Below are positions 7,810 through 16,009 of a DNA stretch of 64,000 nt, one piece after another; position 1 is the first letter of the stretch, and each line of letters begins with the position of its first letter. The notes under the pieces are model-generated. The model was not told the DNA's origin and did no database searches. It saw nothing but the letters and a program-made list of their open reading frames with translations. Source of the DNA: Salinicola socius (GTDB lineage Bacteria; Pseudomonadota; Gammaproteobacteria; Pseudomonadales; Halomonadaceae); assembly GCF_001937195.1 (NCBI RefSeq), contig NZ_MSDO01000011.1:1-64000 (forward strand), given 5' to 3'. The position numbers and the translations under genes were made by a program.

Positions 7810-8561
7810 CCGACCATCTCGAGCCACTGTCTCCTCTCGGACCGGACGAGACCGACGACTTGGCGGGCGAATACGTTCTGGGTACGCTGAGCGCCGAACG
7901 GCGCGACGCGGTCGAACATCGTCTAGCCCATGACGCGGCGCTTCGAACCGCTGTCTGGAGCTGGGAATCGCGATTGCAGCCTTACACGGCGTTGGCCGAG
8001 CCGGTAGAGCCGACGCCTCATCTATGGCAGCGCATCGAGCGAAGCCTCGACCACCAGGATGGGCCGGTTTCGACGCTCCCGGCGGATCGATCGCCATCCA
8101 GGAACACGCTCTGGGAACGGCTGTGGGACAGCGTCACGGTGTGGCGAGGCGTGAGTTTCGCCAGCGTGCTGGCGGTCGCTGGCCTCGCTGCCATGCTGGC
8201 CTTGGCTCCGTCATCTGCGCCGTCGTCCCGTTATCTGGTGGTATTGATGACACCCCAGCACACCCAAGCCGGCTGGGTAGTCGAGGCGAGCTCATCGCAG
8301 CAGCTCAGTCTGATCCCGGTCGGTACTTTCGAGGTGCCACCGGGCAAGGCGCTGGAATTCTGGACCAAGGCCGACGACTGGAGCGGGCCGGTCTCGCTGG
8401 GTCTCGTTCAACCCGGAGAGTCCCAGCAGCTTTCGCTGAAGAACCTGCCACCGCTGGAAGACAACCAGCTGTTCGAGTTGACGCTGGAGGACGCCACGGG
8501 CTCCCCGCTCGATCGCCCTACCGGCCCGATTCAGTTCATCGGTCGTGCCGTCGAACTGTAG
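7806..8561 (+). CDS. RskA-type anti-sigma factor, membrane anchored
   Basis: A 251-residue single-pass membrane protein. A cytoplasmic N-terminal anti-sigma segment (about 10-80, with DDLAGEYVLGTLSAERRDAVEHRL) is followed by one transmembrane helix (about 115-137) and a C-terminal anti-sigma-K-like periplasmic domain holding GTFEVPPGKALEFW. There are no cysteines in the N-terminal part, so it is not a zinc-finger (ZAS) anti-sigma factor. It overlaps the upstream sigma factor gene by 4 bases, the standard arrangement for a cognate pair. By family analogy it should hold the sigma factor inactive until regulated proteolysis. Confidence 0.88.
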   Translation: MTDHLEPLSPLGPDETDDLAGEYVLGTLSAERRDAVEHRLAHDAALRTAVWSWESRLQPYTALAEPVEPTPHLWQRIERSLDHQDGPVSTLPADRSPSRNTLWERLWDSVTVWRGVSFASVLAVAGLAAMLALAPSSAPSSRYLVVLMTPQHTQAGWVVEASSSQQLSLIPVGTFEVPPGKALEFWTKADDWSGPVSLGLVQPGESQQLSLKNLPPLEDNQLFELTLEDATGSPLDRPTGPIQFIGRAVEL

Positions 8562-8625
8562 CGCATCGCAACTCTGCAGCGGCGTGGGCCGCTGCAGGAC
8601 ACCTTCCGACACTTGATGAGAATGG

Positions 8626-8672
8626 TTGACAATAACGTCCTTCGCGCGCCTAATTGGTTGACACTATCAACC
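8626..8672 (+). promoter_or_regulatory. Promoter region and palindromic operator of the MarR/SIP operon
   Basis: TTGACA at 8626-8631 fits a sigma-70 -35 box. GGTTGA-CACTA-TCAACC at 8656-8672 is a perfect inverted repeat that overlaps the expected -10/start area, the usual place for a MarR-family operator. Another GGTTGAC half-site lies at 8624-8630, overlapping the -35 box. The pattern suggests autorepression; it is inference. Confidence 0.6.
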
Positions 8673-8686
8673 GAAAAGGCAGCCAC

Positions 8687-9109
8687 ATGCCAGGCATGAC
8701 GGTCGGCGAGCCCCTGCATCAGCTCATGCATGCCTACAAGCGCGCGCTGCGCCAGGCATATGCCGAAGCCGAGCTGGACCTCACCGTCTCGCACATTCGC
8801 ACGCTCAAGGCGATTCGTAGCCAGATGCCCTGCACCGCGCAGCATATCGCGCATCGGACCCAGCGCGACAAGGCCCAGATCACTCGGCTACTTCGCGATC
8901 TGCTCGACGCGGGCATTATCGCCAAATCGCCGCATCCGGATGACCGGCGCAGCCTGATTCTGTCGCTGACTGCCCATGGCCAAGCCGTGATGAAGCAGGT
9001 CGATACCTGCGAACGCCAGGCCCACGCGCAGCTGTCGCGCGGCATGACCCAGGCCGATCTCGAAGCCTTCCTGCGCCTGTCGAGGTTGATGATTTCCAAC
9101 CTGAATTGA
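8687..9109 (+). CDS. MarR-family transcriptional regulator
   Basis: A 140-residue winged-helix regulator. The core runs LDLTVSHIRTLKAI, the recognition helix region IAHRTQRDKAQITRLLRDLLDAGII, and the wing signature SPHPDDRRSLILSLTAHG, all typical of MarR proteins. The ATG at 8687 was chosen: the open frame begins 33 bases earlier inside the operator palindrome, and AAAAGGCAG precedes the chosen start. The siderophore-interacting protein gene follows after 12 bases, so the two are probably co-transcribed. By context it may respond to iron chelates or a related small molecule, as YqjI does for yqjH in E. coli, though YqjI is of another family. Confidence 0.88.
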   Translation: MPGMTVGEPLHQLMHAYKRALRQAYAEAELDLTVSHIRTLKAIRSQMPCTAQHIAHRTQRDKAQITRLLRDLLDAGIIAKSPHPDDRRSLILSLTAHGQAVMKQVDTCERQAHAQLSRGMTQADLEAFLRLSRLMISNLN

Positions 9110-9121
9110 TCGGGAGTTTCA

Positions 9122-9877
9122 ATGCCAAAACCCGCACCCAGACCCTATACCGTGCTGAACCGACGACTCGTCACGCCCCATATGTTGCGACTGACGTTCG
9201 GCGGCGAGGGCATGGCCGAGTTTCCAGCCGACCAGGAAAGCGCCTACGTCAAGCTGATCATTCCGACCGATAACGACGCGCGCGACACGCTGCGCACCTA
9301 CACGGTCCGCCATCAGCGCGAAGACAGCATCGATATCGACGTCGTGCTGCACGAAGATGGTGGCCCCGCCGCGACCTGGGCCGCATCGGCACAACCGGGC
9401 GACACGATTCTGATCGGCGGCCCGGGACCGGTCAAGCGCCTGCCGGCAGCAGCCGACTGGTATCTGCTGGCAGGCGACATGACCTCGCTACCGGCGATCG
9501 GTGCCAACCTGGAACGGCTGCCTCCAGACGCCAGCGGCTACGCCATCATCGAAGTGACCAGCGAAGCGGACATTCAATGGTTCGACCTGCCCGCGGGCAT
9601 GCGGATCAACTGGTTGATCAATCCGCATCCCGGCAGTGACAGCGATCGTCTGGTCACGGCGCTGCGCGAGTTCGATTGGATCCCGGGCACGCCGGGCATC
9701 TGGGTCGCCTGCGAGTTTTCGGCCATGCGCAAGCTGCGTCGTCATCTGATCGATGAGCGCGGCGTCGGCAAGCGGGACATGTACATTTCGAGCTACTGGA
9801 AACTGGGCAGCAGCGAGGATGGGCATCGCACCGTCAAGCGCGAGGACGCGGAAAGAGAGGAAATCGAGAGCGCCTAG
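9122..9877 (+). CDS. Siderophore-interacting protein (ferric-chelate reductase, YqjH/ViuB family)
   Basis: A 251-residue flavin-dependent NAD(P)H reductase of the SIP family, which releases iron from ferric siderophores in the cytoplasm. The N-terminal FAD-binding half (about 1-105) shows VTPHMLRLTFGG, the flavin motif RTYTVRH and DIDVVLHEDGGPAATWA; the C-terminal NAD(P)H half (about 110-251) has WYLLAGDMTSLPAIG, ending in WVACEFSAMRKLRRHL and MYISSYWKLG. GGGAG precedes the ATG. It is the second gene of the MarR operon. No siderophore synthesis or receptor gene lies in the window. Confidence 0.93.
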   Translation: MPKPAPRPYTVLNRRLVTPHMLRLTFGGEGMAEFPADQESAYVKLIIPTDNDARDTLRTYTVRHQREDSIDIDVVLHEDGGPAATWAASAQPGDTILIGGPGPVKRLPAAADWYLLAGDMTSLPAIGANLERLPPDASGYAIIEVTSEADIQWFDLPAGMRINWLINPHPGSDSDRLVTALREFDWIPGTPGIWVACEFSAMRKLRRHLIDERGVGKRDMYISSYWKLGSSEDGHRTVKREDAEREEIESA

Positions 9878-9923
9878 CCCCGAGGATGTCGGCACGGGCG
9901 CTCTCTGGCGGGGCAAGACTGGG

Positions 9924-11075
9924 CTATTTGCCCAGCTTGACGCTGAAGCCGAACCCTTCCATGGCGTCGCGAAGACCGCCCTTGTTCTTTTTCAGCTCGA
10001 CCCGCAGCGTCTGAAACTCCCGCCGTGACGGGTACTCGCGACGATAGGCATCGAAGCCCGCCGCCATTCCCAGACGCCGCCGGTAGCGATCGAACGCCAG
10101 CATGTCGCGGCGAACGTCATAGCAGGCGCGGGCACATAGCGACAGCGCTTCCAGCGGCGGTGTCCAGCTGTGCAGCACGATCTTGCGCAACCATGGGTCG
10201 GGCTTGAGCTGACCGAGCTTCTTGCGCGCCGGCAACCCGAAATGACGCATGGCCGCCTGGTAGATCATTTCGGTGCCCAGCATCTTGCCGTCGACACTGT
10301 AGCCCGCGATATGCGGCGTGCCGATATCGACCAGCTCGAACAGCGCCTCGTCGACGCCCGGCTCATGTTCCCAGACATCGAGTACCGTACGCAGATCGGC
10401 CTGACGTTCCAGCCGCTCGCGCAATGTATCGCCATCGAGACAGTCTCCGCGGCCGGCATTGATCAACACCGTACCCGGCTTGAGCGCATCGATACGTTGA
10501 CGATTCATCAGATGATGAGTGGCGTGTTCGCCATCGGCCACCAGTGGCGTGTGCAGGCAGATGATGTCGGCACGGTCGATCAACGTGTCCAGATCGAGAA
10601 AATCTTCGCGGTTCTCGGCCTCGGCGCGCGGCGGGTCGCAGATCAGGCAGTCGACGTCCAGATTGTCGAGACGCGTCGCCAGGCGTCCGCCGACGTTACC
10701 GGCGCCCACGATACCCACCGTCTTGCCGGACAAGGAAAAGCCGTCTTCTTCGGACAGCAGCAGCAGACTGGAGAGCACGTAGTCGACCACGGATTCGGCA
10801 TTGCTGCCCGGCGCGCTGGCGAAGCCGATGCCACGTTCGGTCAGAAGGCCCGTATCGATATGATCGGTGCCGATGGTGCAGGTGCCGACGAACTTCAGCT
10901 TGTCGGCACCCTCAAGCAGTGCGGCATTCACCGGAGTGATCGACCTGACCACCAGGATATCGTGTCCACGGAGACTGGCCGCTGTCATCTCGCGACCGGG
11001 CTGGCGGGTGACCTCCCCCAGCTCACCAAAGAATTCTTCTGCCAGCGGAATGTTCTCATCCACCAGGATGCGCAT
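9924..11075 (-). CDS. pdxB: Erythronate-4-phosphate dehydrogenase PdxB
   Basis: Oxidises 4-phosphoerythronate with NAD in the DXP-dependent pathway to pyridoxal phosphate. The 383-residue product matches PdxB along its length: MRILVDENIPLAEEFFG at the N-terminus, GTCTIGTDHID, the Rossmann motif GIVGAGNVGGRLA, LHTPLVADGEHATHHL, LINAGRGDCLD, and a C-terminal extension that holds the PdxB dimerisation domain. AGAGGG lies upstream of the ATG. It converges on the SIP gene and diverges from the WGR gene. Confidence 0.96.
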   Translation of the reverse strand: MRILVDENIPLAEEFFGELGEVTRQPGREMTAASLRGHDILVVRSITPVNAALLEGADKLKFVGTCTIGTDHIDTGLLTERGIGFASAPGSNAESVVDYVLSSLLLLSEEDGFSLSGKTVGIVGAGNVGGRLATRLDNLDVDCLICDPPRAEAENREDFLDLDTLIDRADIICLHTPLVADGEHATHHLMNRQRIDALKPGTVLINAGRGDCLDGDTLRERLERQADLRTVLDVWEHEPGVDEALFELVDIGTPHIAGYSVDGKMLGTEMIYQAAMRHFGLPARKKLGQLKPDPWLRKIVLHSWTPPLEALSLCARACYDVRRDMLAFDRYRRRLGMAAGFDAYRREYPSRREFQTLRVELKKNKGGLRDAMEGFGFSVKLGK

Positions 11076-11318
11076 GACTACCCTCTTGTCTCGTTCAACG
11101 CCGACTTATGTCGTTCAGCCCAGCCTCGAGCCGGCTCGGTGAGCCCCGATGTCGAACTCAAGCGTCGACACCGGCGTCGATTTCTGCGGGGCTTGCTTTA
11201 CAATGGCGCCTGACGTCGGGTGCGACGCGGGGTCGCGGAATCGCGACGCTCGGCGCAGCCATATTAGGCCGGCCATTCGCGATGAACAAGCGAAGAGCAA
11301 CAAGCAGCAGGAGTCCGC

Positions 11319-11594
11319 GTGATCGTCCGTTGGGAAAGTGAACATGACTATGTCCTGGTCCATCTGCACCAAGACATGTTTGGCGACTGGATCTACAGCC
11401 GCGCCTGGGGCCAGATCGGCACCCAGTATGGCGGCCTCAAGCATGCCGTCGCCGACAGCTACGATCAGGCCATGATGTGGATCGACGACCTCTCCCATAT
11501 CCAGACGGCGCGTGGCTACCGCAAGGTGCTCGACGCCGAGGACGATACCCCCGAGGGGCGGCAGGCCATGGCCCAGCTGTCGCTGCTGGACTAG
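11319..11594 (+). CDS. Small WGR-domain-like protein
   Basis: A 91-residue protein that is almost nothing but a WGR-like domain: YVLVHLHQDMFGDWIYSRAW, then WGQIGTQYGG (Q in place of the R of the WGR name), an acidic helix DSYDQAMMWIDDL and the closing RGYRKV. WGR domains occur in poly(ADP-ribose) polymerases, MolR-like proteins and many short bacterial proteins and are thought to bind nucleic acid; no function is known for the stand-alone form. The start is GTG at 11319 with AGGAG 5 bases upstream. Its TAG stop is the first base of a repeat element, so its 3' end may have been set by the insertion. Confidence 0.75.
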   Translation: MIVRWESEHDYVLVHLHQDMFGDWIYSRAWGQIGTQYGGLKHAVADSYDQAMMWIDDLSHIQTARGYRKVLDAEDDTPEGRQAMAQLSLLD

Positions 11595-11804
11595 GCACTG
11601 TCTGAAAACTGCCTGCGCTCGCCCATACGGCGTTAAAAATCGGCTCACTGAACAACGTTCAGAACGTCCGAAGGGCGAGCGGAGCGAGTCGCATGCTCAT
11701 TGACACCGCGTAAACTGGTACGCCAGCCCGGTCCGTCTTCATCGATTTTCGCCTTGGCCACGCCCCCGGTCTTGCCTTCGCTCGTCGACTTTTCAGACAG
11801 AACC
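11594..11804. mobile_element. MITE-like intergenic element with terminal inverted repeats
   Basis: About 211 bases flanked by imperfect inverted ends: CTGTCTGAAAA at 11598-11608 and TTTTCAGACAG at 11790-11800, an 11-bp perfect match within longer similar ends starting GG. Inside are hairpin arms CGCTCGCCC (11616-11624) and GGGCGAGCG (11673-11681) and a palindrome CTGAAC-AAC-GTTCAG (11648-11662). There is no open frame, so it is not an autonomous transposon. It fills most of the gap between the WGR gene and rlmL. No clear target-site duplication can be read. Confidence 0.6.
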
Positions 11805-11831
11805 TGGGCTCTGACGGGTCCGTTCGAGCGC

Positions 11832-14024
11832 CTAGCCAAGGTGCCGAATGCGGAAGCAGTGATGCAGATTGGCCCGCCGGGTGAAATCCGGATCGTAGGT
11901 CTGCGCGGTGATCTCTTCGACCTGATAGCGTGACGCCACCGCCGCGTCCAGGCTGAACCGCTGCTGGTTGTTGGAGAAGATCAGTTCCCCTTCCGGTGCC
12001 AGGCGCGCCATCGCCAGCGCGATCAGCCGAGCATGATCGCGCTGGATATCCAGCGTGCCCTCCATCCGCTTGGAATTCGAGAACGTGGGCGGATCCATGA
12101 AGATCAGATCGAATTCGCTGCCCGCGGTCTCCAGCCAGCGCAGGCAATCGTCGCGCACGACCCGATGCCGGCTGGGATCGAGCTTGTTGAGCGTGAAATT
12201 GTCCCGCGCCCATTCCAGGTAGGTATTCGACAGATCCACGCTGACGCTGTCGCTCGCCCCGCCCAGCGCGGCGTGAACCGTCGCCGTGCCGGTGTAGCAG
12301 AACAGGTTGAGGAAGCGTTTGCCGCTGGCCCTTTCAGCCAGCAGACGGCGTACCGGGCGGTGATCCAGAAACAGCCCCGTGTCGAGATAATCCTTGAGGT
12401 TGACCCACAGCCTGGCATTTCCCTCGTCGACCACGAAGCGGTCGCCGCTGTCGGCCTGCTTGCGATACTGCGCCTTGCCGCTCTGGCGCTCACGCTGCTT
12501 GTAGTGAATCTGCTCGGGACGGACGTCCAGCGCGACGGGAATCGCGCTCAACGCATCCATCCGACGACGCTGCGCCTTGCTGGGCTCGATCGATTTCGGC
12601 GCCGCGTACTCCTGCACGTGAACCTGATGACCGTAGACATCGATGGCCAGCGCGTACTCCGGCATATCGGCGTCATAGAGCCGATAGCAGGACTCGCCGG
12701 ACTTCTTGAGCCACTTGTTCAACCGTTTGCGATTCTTCTGCAGCCGATTGGCGAACATCTGCGCGCCTTCGCTCAGCGTTGCCTCCCGCGGCCCAGCGGC
12801 CGATCGCTTTTCGTCGCTTTCCGGGACCGCCCTTACGGCAATATCGATCAGCAGCAGCTTGCAGTCCAGCGGGCCATTCTTGAACGCGTACTGTTTGTGA
12901 GCGCGCAGGCCGAGACGGTGGCCCAGGTCCGGATTACCGGTGAACAGCGCCAGTTGCCAGCCCGGAAACTGCTGACGCATGCGCTCGCCGAGATCGCTGT
13001 AGAGCGCCACCAGCTCGGGCAGTTCCCCCAGCCGCTCGCCGTAAGGCGGATTGGTGATGACCATGCCGGTTGATTCGGCATCGTCCTCGCCGAGCTCGGC
13101 CGGACGTTCGAGCGCTTTGACCGACCCGCCGGACAGCGTGATGAGGGCAGGAATGCCCGCCCGCATGGCGTTGCTCCTGGCCGCAGCGATCGCCTGGGGG
13201 CTCTGGTCCAAGCCGAACAGCCGCGACCTGGCGCGACGCCGGCCGAGATCGGCACGCGCTCGGGCTTCGCGACGCAGCTCCTGCCAGCCCTCGGCGTCGA
13301 CATCGGCCAGCGTCTCGAACGCAAAGCTCTCACGGTTCAGCTGCGGCGCCACATCGGCCGCTATCATTGCCGCTTCGATCAACAGCGTACCGGCACCGCA
13401 CATCGGATCGACCAGCGGTTCGCCGCGGCGAGCTCTCGCCGGCCAGTCCGCCCGCACCAGCAGCGCCGCGGCCAGATTCTCCTTCAGCGGCGCGTGGCCG
13501 GCATCGCGACGATAGCCGCGCTGGTGAAGGCTCGCCCCCACCAGATCGATACCGACCAGCAGCTGGCCCTTGTGGAGGTGGGCATACAGGCGCACGTCGG
13601 CCTCGCGGGGATCGATGGCGGGTCGCTCCCATCCGGCCTCGCGTAGCGCATCGACCACGCCATCCTTGACCACTTGGGCTCCGAACCGCGTATGCCGAAT
13701 GGCTGCGGAGTGGCCATGAAAGTCCACGGCGAGTGTCTGTCCGGGTTTCAGCATACTGGCCCAGGGCACTGCCTTGACCATCGCCACGATCGCCGCCGGT
13801 TCCTCGCAACCGGTTTCCCGACCCAGGGTCAGGATCACCCGATTGGCCAGACGTGACCAGAGACAGATCCGATACGCCCCTTGGCGGTCGGTGGTCGCAT
13901 GCAGTCCGGCGACGGTAGTTTTTTGTATCTCGCCCCCGAGATCGGCGATCTCTTCCGCCAGCAGGGATTCGATACCCCAGGGGCAGGTGATGTAGAGGCT
14001 TAACAGGGAGTTATCATCTTTCAT
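11832..14024 (-). CDS. rlmL: Bifunctional 23S rRNA methyltransferase RlmKL (m2G2445 / m7G2069)
   Basis: Modifies 23S rRNA at G2445 (N2) and G2069 (N7). The 730-residue length fits the fused gammaproteobacterial enzyme (E. coli 702). In order: a THUMP domain (about 45-155), the RlmL methyltransferase with LVDPMCGAGTLLIEAA and ITNPPYGERLG, and the C-terminal RlmK methyltransferase with FLNLFCYTGTATVHAA and FDLIFMDPPTFSNSKRM. The ATG at 14024 begins at the family N-terminus. It heads away from rmf; the rlmL, rmf, pyrD grouping is common in pseudomonads and relatives. Confidence 0.96.
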   Translation of the reverse strand: MKDDNSLLSLYITCPWGIESLLAEEIADLGGEIQKTTVAGLHATTDRQGAYRICLWSRLANRVILTLGRETGCEEPAAIVAMVKAVPWASMLKPGQTLAVDFHGHSAAIRHTRFGAQVVKDGVVDALREAGWERPAIDPREADVRLYAHLHKGQLLVGIDLVGASLHQRGYRRDAGHAPLKENLAAALLVRADWPARARRGEPLVDPMCGAGTLLIEAAMIAADVAPQLNRESFAFETLADVDAEGWQELRREARARADLGRRRARSRLFGLDQSPQAIAAARSNAMRAGIPALITLSGGSVKALERPAELGEDDAESTGMVITNPPYGERLGELPELVALYSDLGERMRQQFPGWQLALFTGNPDLGHRLGLRAHKQYAFKNGPLDCKLLLIDIAVRAVPESDEKRSAAGPREATLSEGAQMFANRLQKNRKRLNKWLKKSGESCYRLYDADMPEYALAIDVYGHQVHVQEYAAPKSIEPSKAQRRRMDALSAIPVALDVRPEQIHYKQRERQSGKAQYRKQADSGDRFVVDEGNARLWVNLKDYLDTGLFLDHRPVRRLLAERASGKRFLNLFCYTGTATVHAALGGASDSVSVDLSNTYLEWARDNFTLNKLDPSRHRVVRDDCLRWLETAGSEFDLIFMDPPTFSNSKRMEGTLDIQRDHARLIALAMARLAPEGELIFSNNQQRFSLDAAVASRYQVEEITAQTYDPDFTRRANLHHCFRIRHLG

Positions 14025-14277
14025 GGCAGCGTCATCCGACCGTTATATAGCGGTCATATTCCAGTGTGTTCAGTGAAGAAGCCGTTTTATGACGAAACGC
14101 CTATCGACATCGTTTCTCATTTCGACTAAAGCTATCAGACGTAGCTACGAAACAACGCATGCGGTTTGCCTGTCCGGACTTTTTTGCGGGCAGTCCGTCG
14201 AGTTCGGCCCCGGGCCACTCGATGGACTGTGGTTTTCCTCAGAAGATGCACTGGCTCTGACAAGAGGCTACTACACG

Positions 14278-14487
14278 ATGAAACGACAGAAACGTGATCG
14301 TAACCAGCGGGCTTTTCTTCACGGCTACAAGGCAGGGATCGTCGGTCGCTCACGCGACGAATGCCCCAGCCAGGACGTGAATCTGCGCGAAAACTGGATG
14401 AGCGGTTGGCGTGAAGGTCGCGGCGACCAATGGGCCGGAATGACGGGCGTTTCGGGCATCCACAAGAACCCGACGGTGATGACGTAG
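14278..14487 (+). CDS. rmf: Ribosome modulation factor
   Basis: A 69-residue basic protein that binds 70S ribosomes in stationary phase and pairs them into inactive 100S dimers. It starts MKRQKRDRNQRAF and carries GYKAGIVGRSRDECP, followed by WMSGWREGRGD, all matching E. coli Rmf (55 residues). The tail after residue 55 is longer than in E. coli. AGAGG lies about 10 bases upstream of the ATG; the longer frame from 14089 is rejected on homology. A good intrinsic terminator follows. Confidence 0.95.
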   Translation: MKRQKRDRNQRAFLHGYKAGIVGRSRDECPSQDVNLRENWMSGWREGRGDQWAGMTGVSGIHKNPTVMT

Positions 14488-14510
14488 CTGGCGCTGATTT
14501 CAATACCCTC

Positions 14511-14536
14511 AAGGCTCGCCACCGGCGGGCCTTTTT
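14511..14536 (+). terminator. Intrinsic terminator of rmf
   Basis: A 10-bp stem (14511-14520 with 14524-14533, one G-U pair) closes a 3-base loop; the right arm ends in a run of five Ts (14532-14536). It sits 23 bases after the rmf stop codon. Confidence 0.85.
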
Positions 14537-14710
14537 GTGATGCCCGCATAGTACAATCCACGCCCGGACACGGCTGCGGCCGGCTTCATTTCCGATCTAT
14601 CACCGCTCTTCCATCACTGCTCTGGCTCTGACGCCGGTTTCAGCGACTGTCGCGGTCGTCTTCGTCAAGCCGCTTGACCGACCACCGGCGCTCTGACGTT
14701 GTCGGCATGC

Positions 14711-15739
14711 TCAAGCCTGGGCGCTATCGAGCTGCGTCGCTCGCACGCACTCGCCAATCAGCTCCGGTCCGCGATAGATGAAACCGGTATAGAGCTGCAC
14801 CAGGTCGGCGCCCGCCTGGCACTTCTCGCTCGCCCGAACACCGCTGTCGATACCGCCCGCGCCGATGATCGGCATCGTCGGCAACAATTTTCGCAGCTCT
14901 CGAACCACTGCCGTCGAGCTCGCGAACAGCGGCGCTCCCGACAGTCCTCCGGCTTCATGGGCGTGGGGCATGCCGGTCACGTGCTCGCGGGACACCGTGG
15001 TGTTGGTCGCGATGACACCGTCGATATCGTTCGCCTGAAGCGTGTTCGCGACCAGCGCCATCTCGTCGTGCGTCATGTCCGGGGCGATCTTGACCGCCAG
15101 CGGCACACGATGGCCGCGCTCGGCGTCGAGTTTGGACACCTCGGCCTTCAGCGCGCTCAGCAGGCCATCGAGATGATCACCGAACTGGAGATTGCGCAGC
15201 CCCGGCGTGTTGGGCGAGGAAATGTTCACCGTGATGTAGTGCGCGGCACCGTGCGCCTTGCGCAGACAGGTCACGTAATCATCCACCGCGCGCTCGACCG
15301 GGGTCGTCAGGTTCTTGCCAATGTTGATGCCGATGACGCCGTTGTAGCGGCTCTTGCGCACGTTGGCGACCAGGTGATCGACACCCGCGTTGTTGAATCC
15401 CATCCGGTTGATGATCGCCTGGGGGCCGGTCAACCGGAACAGGCGCGGCTTGGCGTTCCCCTGCTGCGGCTTGGGGGTTACCGTACCGACCTCGACGAAA
15501 CCGAAGCCCAGAGCACCCAGCGCGTCCAGATGGTCGGCGTTCTTGTCGAGACCAGCCGCCAGTCCCACTCGATTGGGGAAGGTCAAGCCCATCAGGTCCA
15601 CGGACGTCGATGCCACATAGGCATCGCCGAGCATGCCGGAAAGTCGGGCACGATGTGCCGTATCCAGCGCGGTCAGGGTCAGGCGGTGTGCGGTTTCCGG
15701 CTCTAGCCGGAACAGCAGCGAGCGAACGAGGGCGTACAT
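14711..15739 (-). CDS. pyrD: Dihydroorotate dehydrogenase, quinone-dependent (class 2)
   Basis: Oxidises dihydroorotate to orotate in pyrimidine synthesis, passing electrons to quinone at the inner membrane. The 342-residue protein has the class 2 N-terminal membrane-associating helices (MYALVRSLLFRLEPETAHRL), then GLAAGLDKNADHL, VEVGTVTPKPQQGN, NRMGFNNAG, ITVNISSPNTPGLR with the catalytic serine, VKIAPD, ATNTTVSR, GGLSGAPL and the FMN phosphate loop IIGAGGIDSG. It is transcribed toward rmf. Assignment is secure. Confidence 0.97.
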   Translation of the reverse strand: MYALVRSLLFRLEPETAHRLTLTALDTAHRARLSGMLGDAYVASTSVDLMGLTFPNRVGLAAGLDKNADHLDALGALGFGFVEVGTVTPKPQQGNAKPRLFRLTGPQAIINRMGFNNAGVDHLVANVRKSRYNGVIGINIGKNLTTPVERAVDDYVTCLRKAHGAAHYITVNISSPNTPGLRNLQFGDHLDGLLSALKAEVSKLDAERGHRVPLAVKIAPDMTHDEMALVANTLQANDIDGVIATNTTVSREHVTGMPHAHEAGGLSGAPLFASSTAVVRELRKLLPTMPIIGAGGIDSGVRASEKCQAGADLVQLYTGFIYRGPELIGECVRATQLDSAQA

Positions 15740-15959
15740 GAATGGATCTCGTCGGTAACGAAAGAAGTCTGTCGCGGCGGGGGAGTATATCCCAACCTGG
15801 TACCTCGGAACGAACCCTGCGCGCTCGAACCCGAAAGTCGAGGCCTGGAGACGAAAGCTTCGAGACCAGAAGCTTCGAGGCCAGAAGCGCTTGAGCGGAA
15901 TACTCTGGGACGAAGGTGCCGAAGGAACGGTTAGAGCGAGTGGTAAAATCCGGTGCCAT

Positions 15960-15999
15960 GACCGACAGGCCCGGCGCTCAAGCGCCGGGCCTGTCGGTC
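15960..15999 (-). terminator. Very long hairpin after the PPC-domain gene
   Basis: A perfect 19-bp inverted repeat (15960-15978 and 15981-15999) separated by only two bases lies 10 bases past the stop of the minus-strand gene at 16010. The T-run (16000-16003) is on the plus-strand side, so for the minus-strand gene it would be a strong structure without a U-tail. The rest of 15740-15959 shows nothing I can identify. Confidence 0.6.
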
Positions 16000-16009
16000 T
16001 TTTCAGGAC

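Noticed and set aside
14177-14183. T-run with flanking GGAC/GTCC-like bases before rmf
   Set aside because: Arms are too short and interrupted to form a stable terminator, and it lies upstream of rmf where none is needed for a plus-strand gene.
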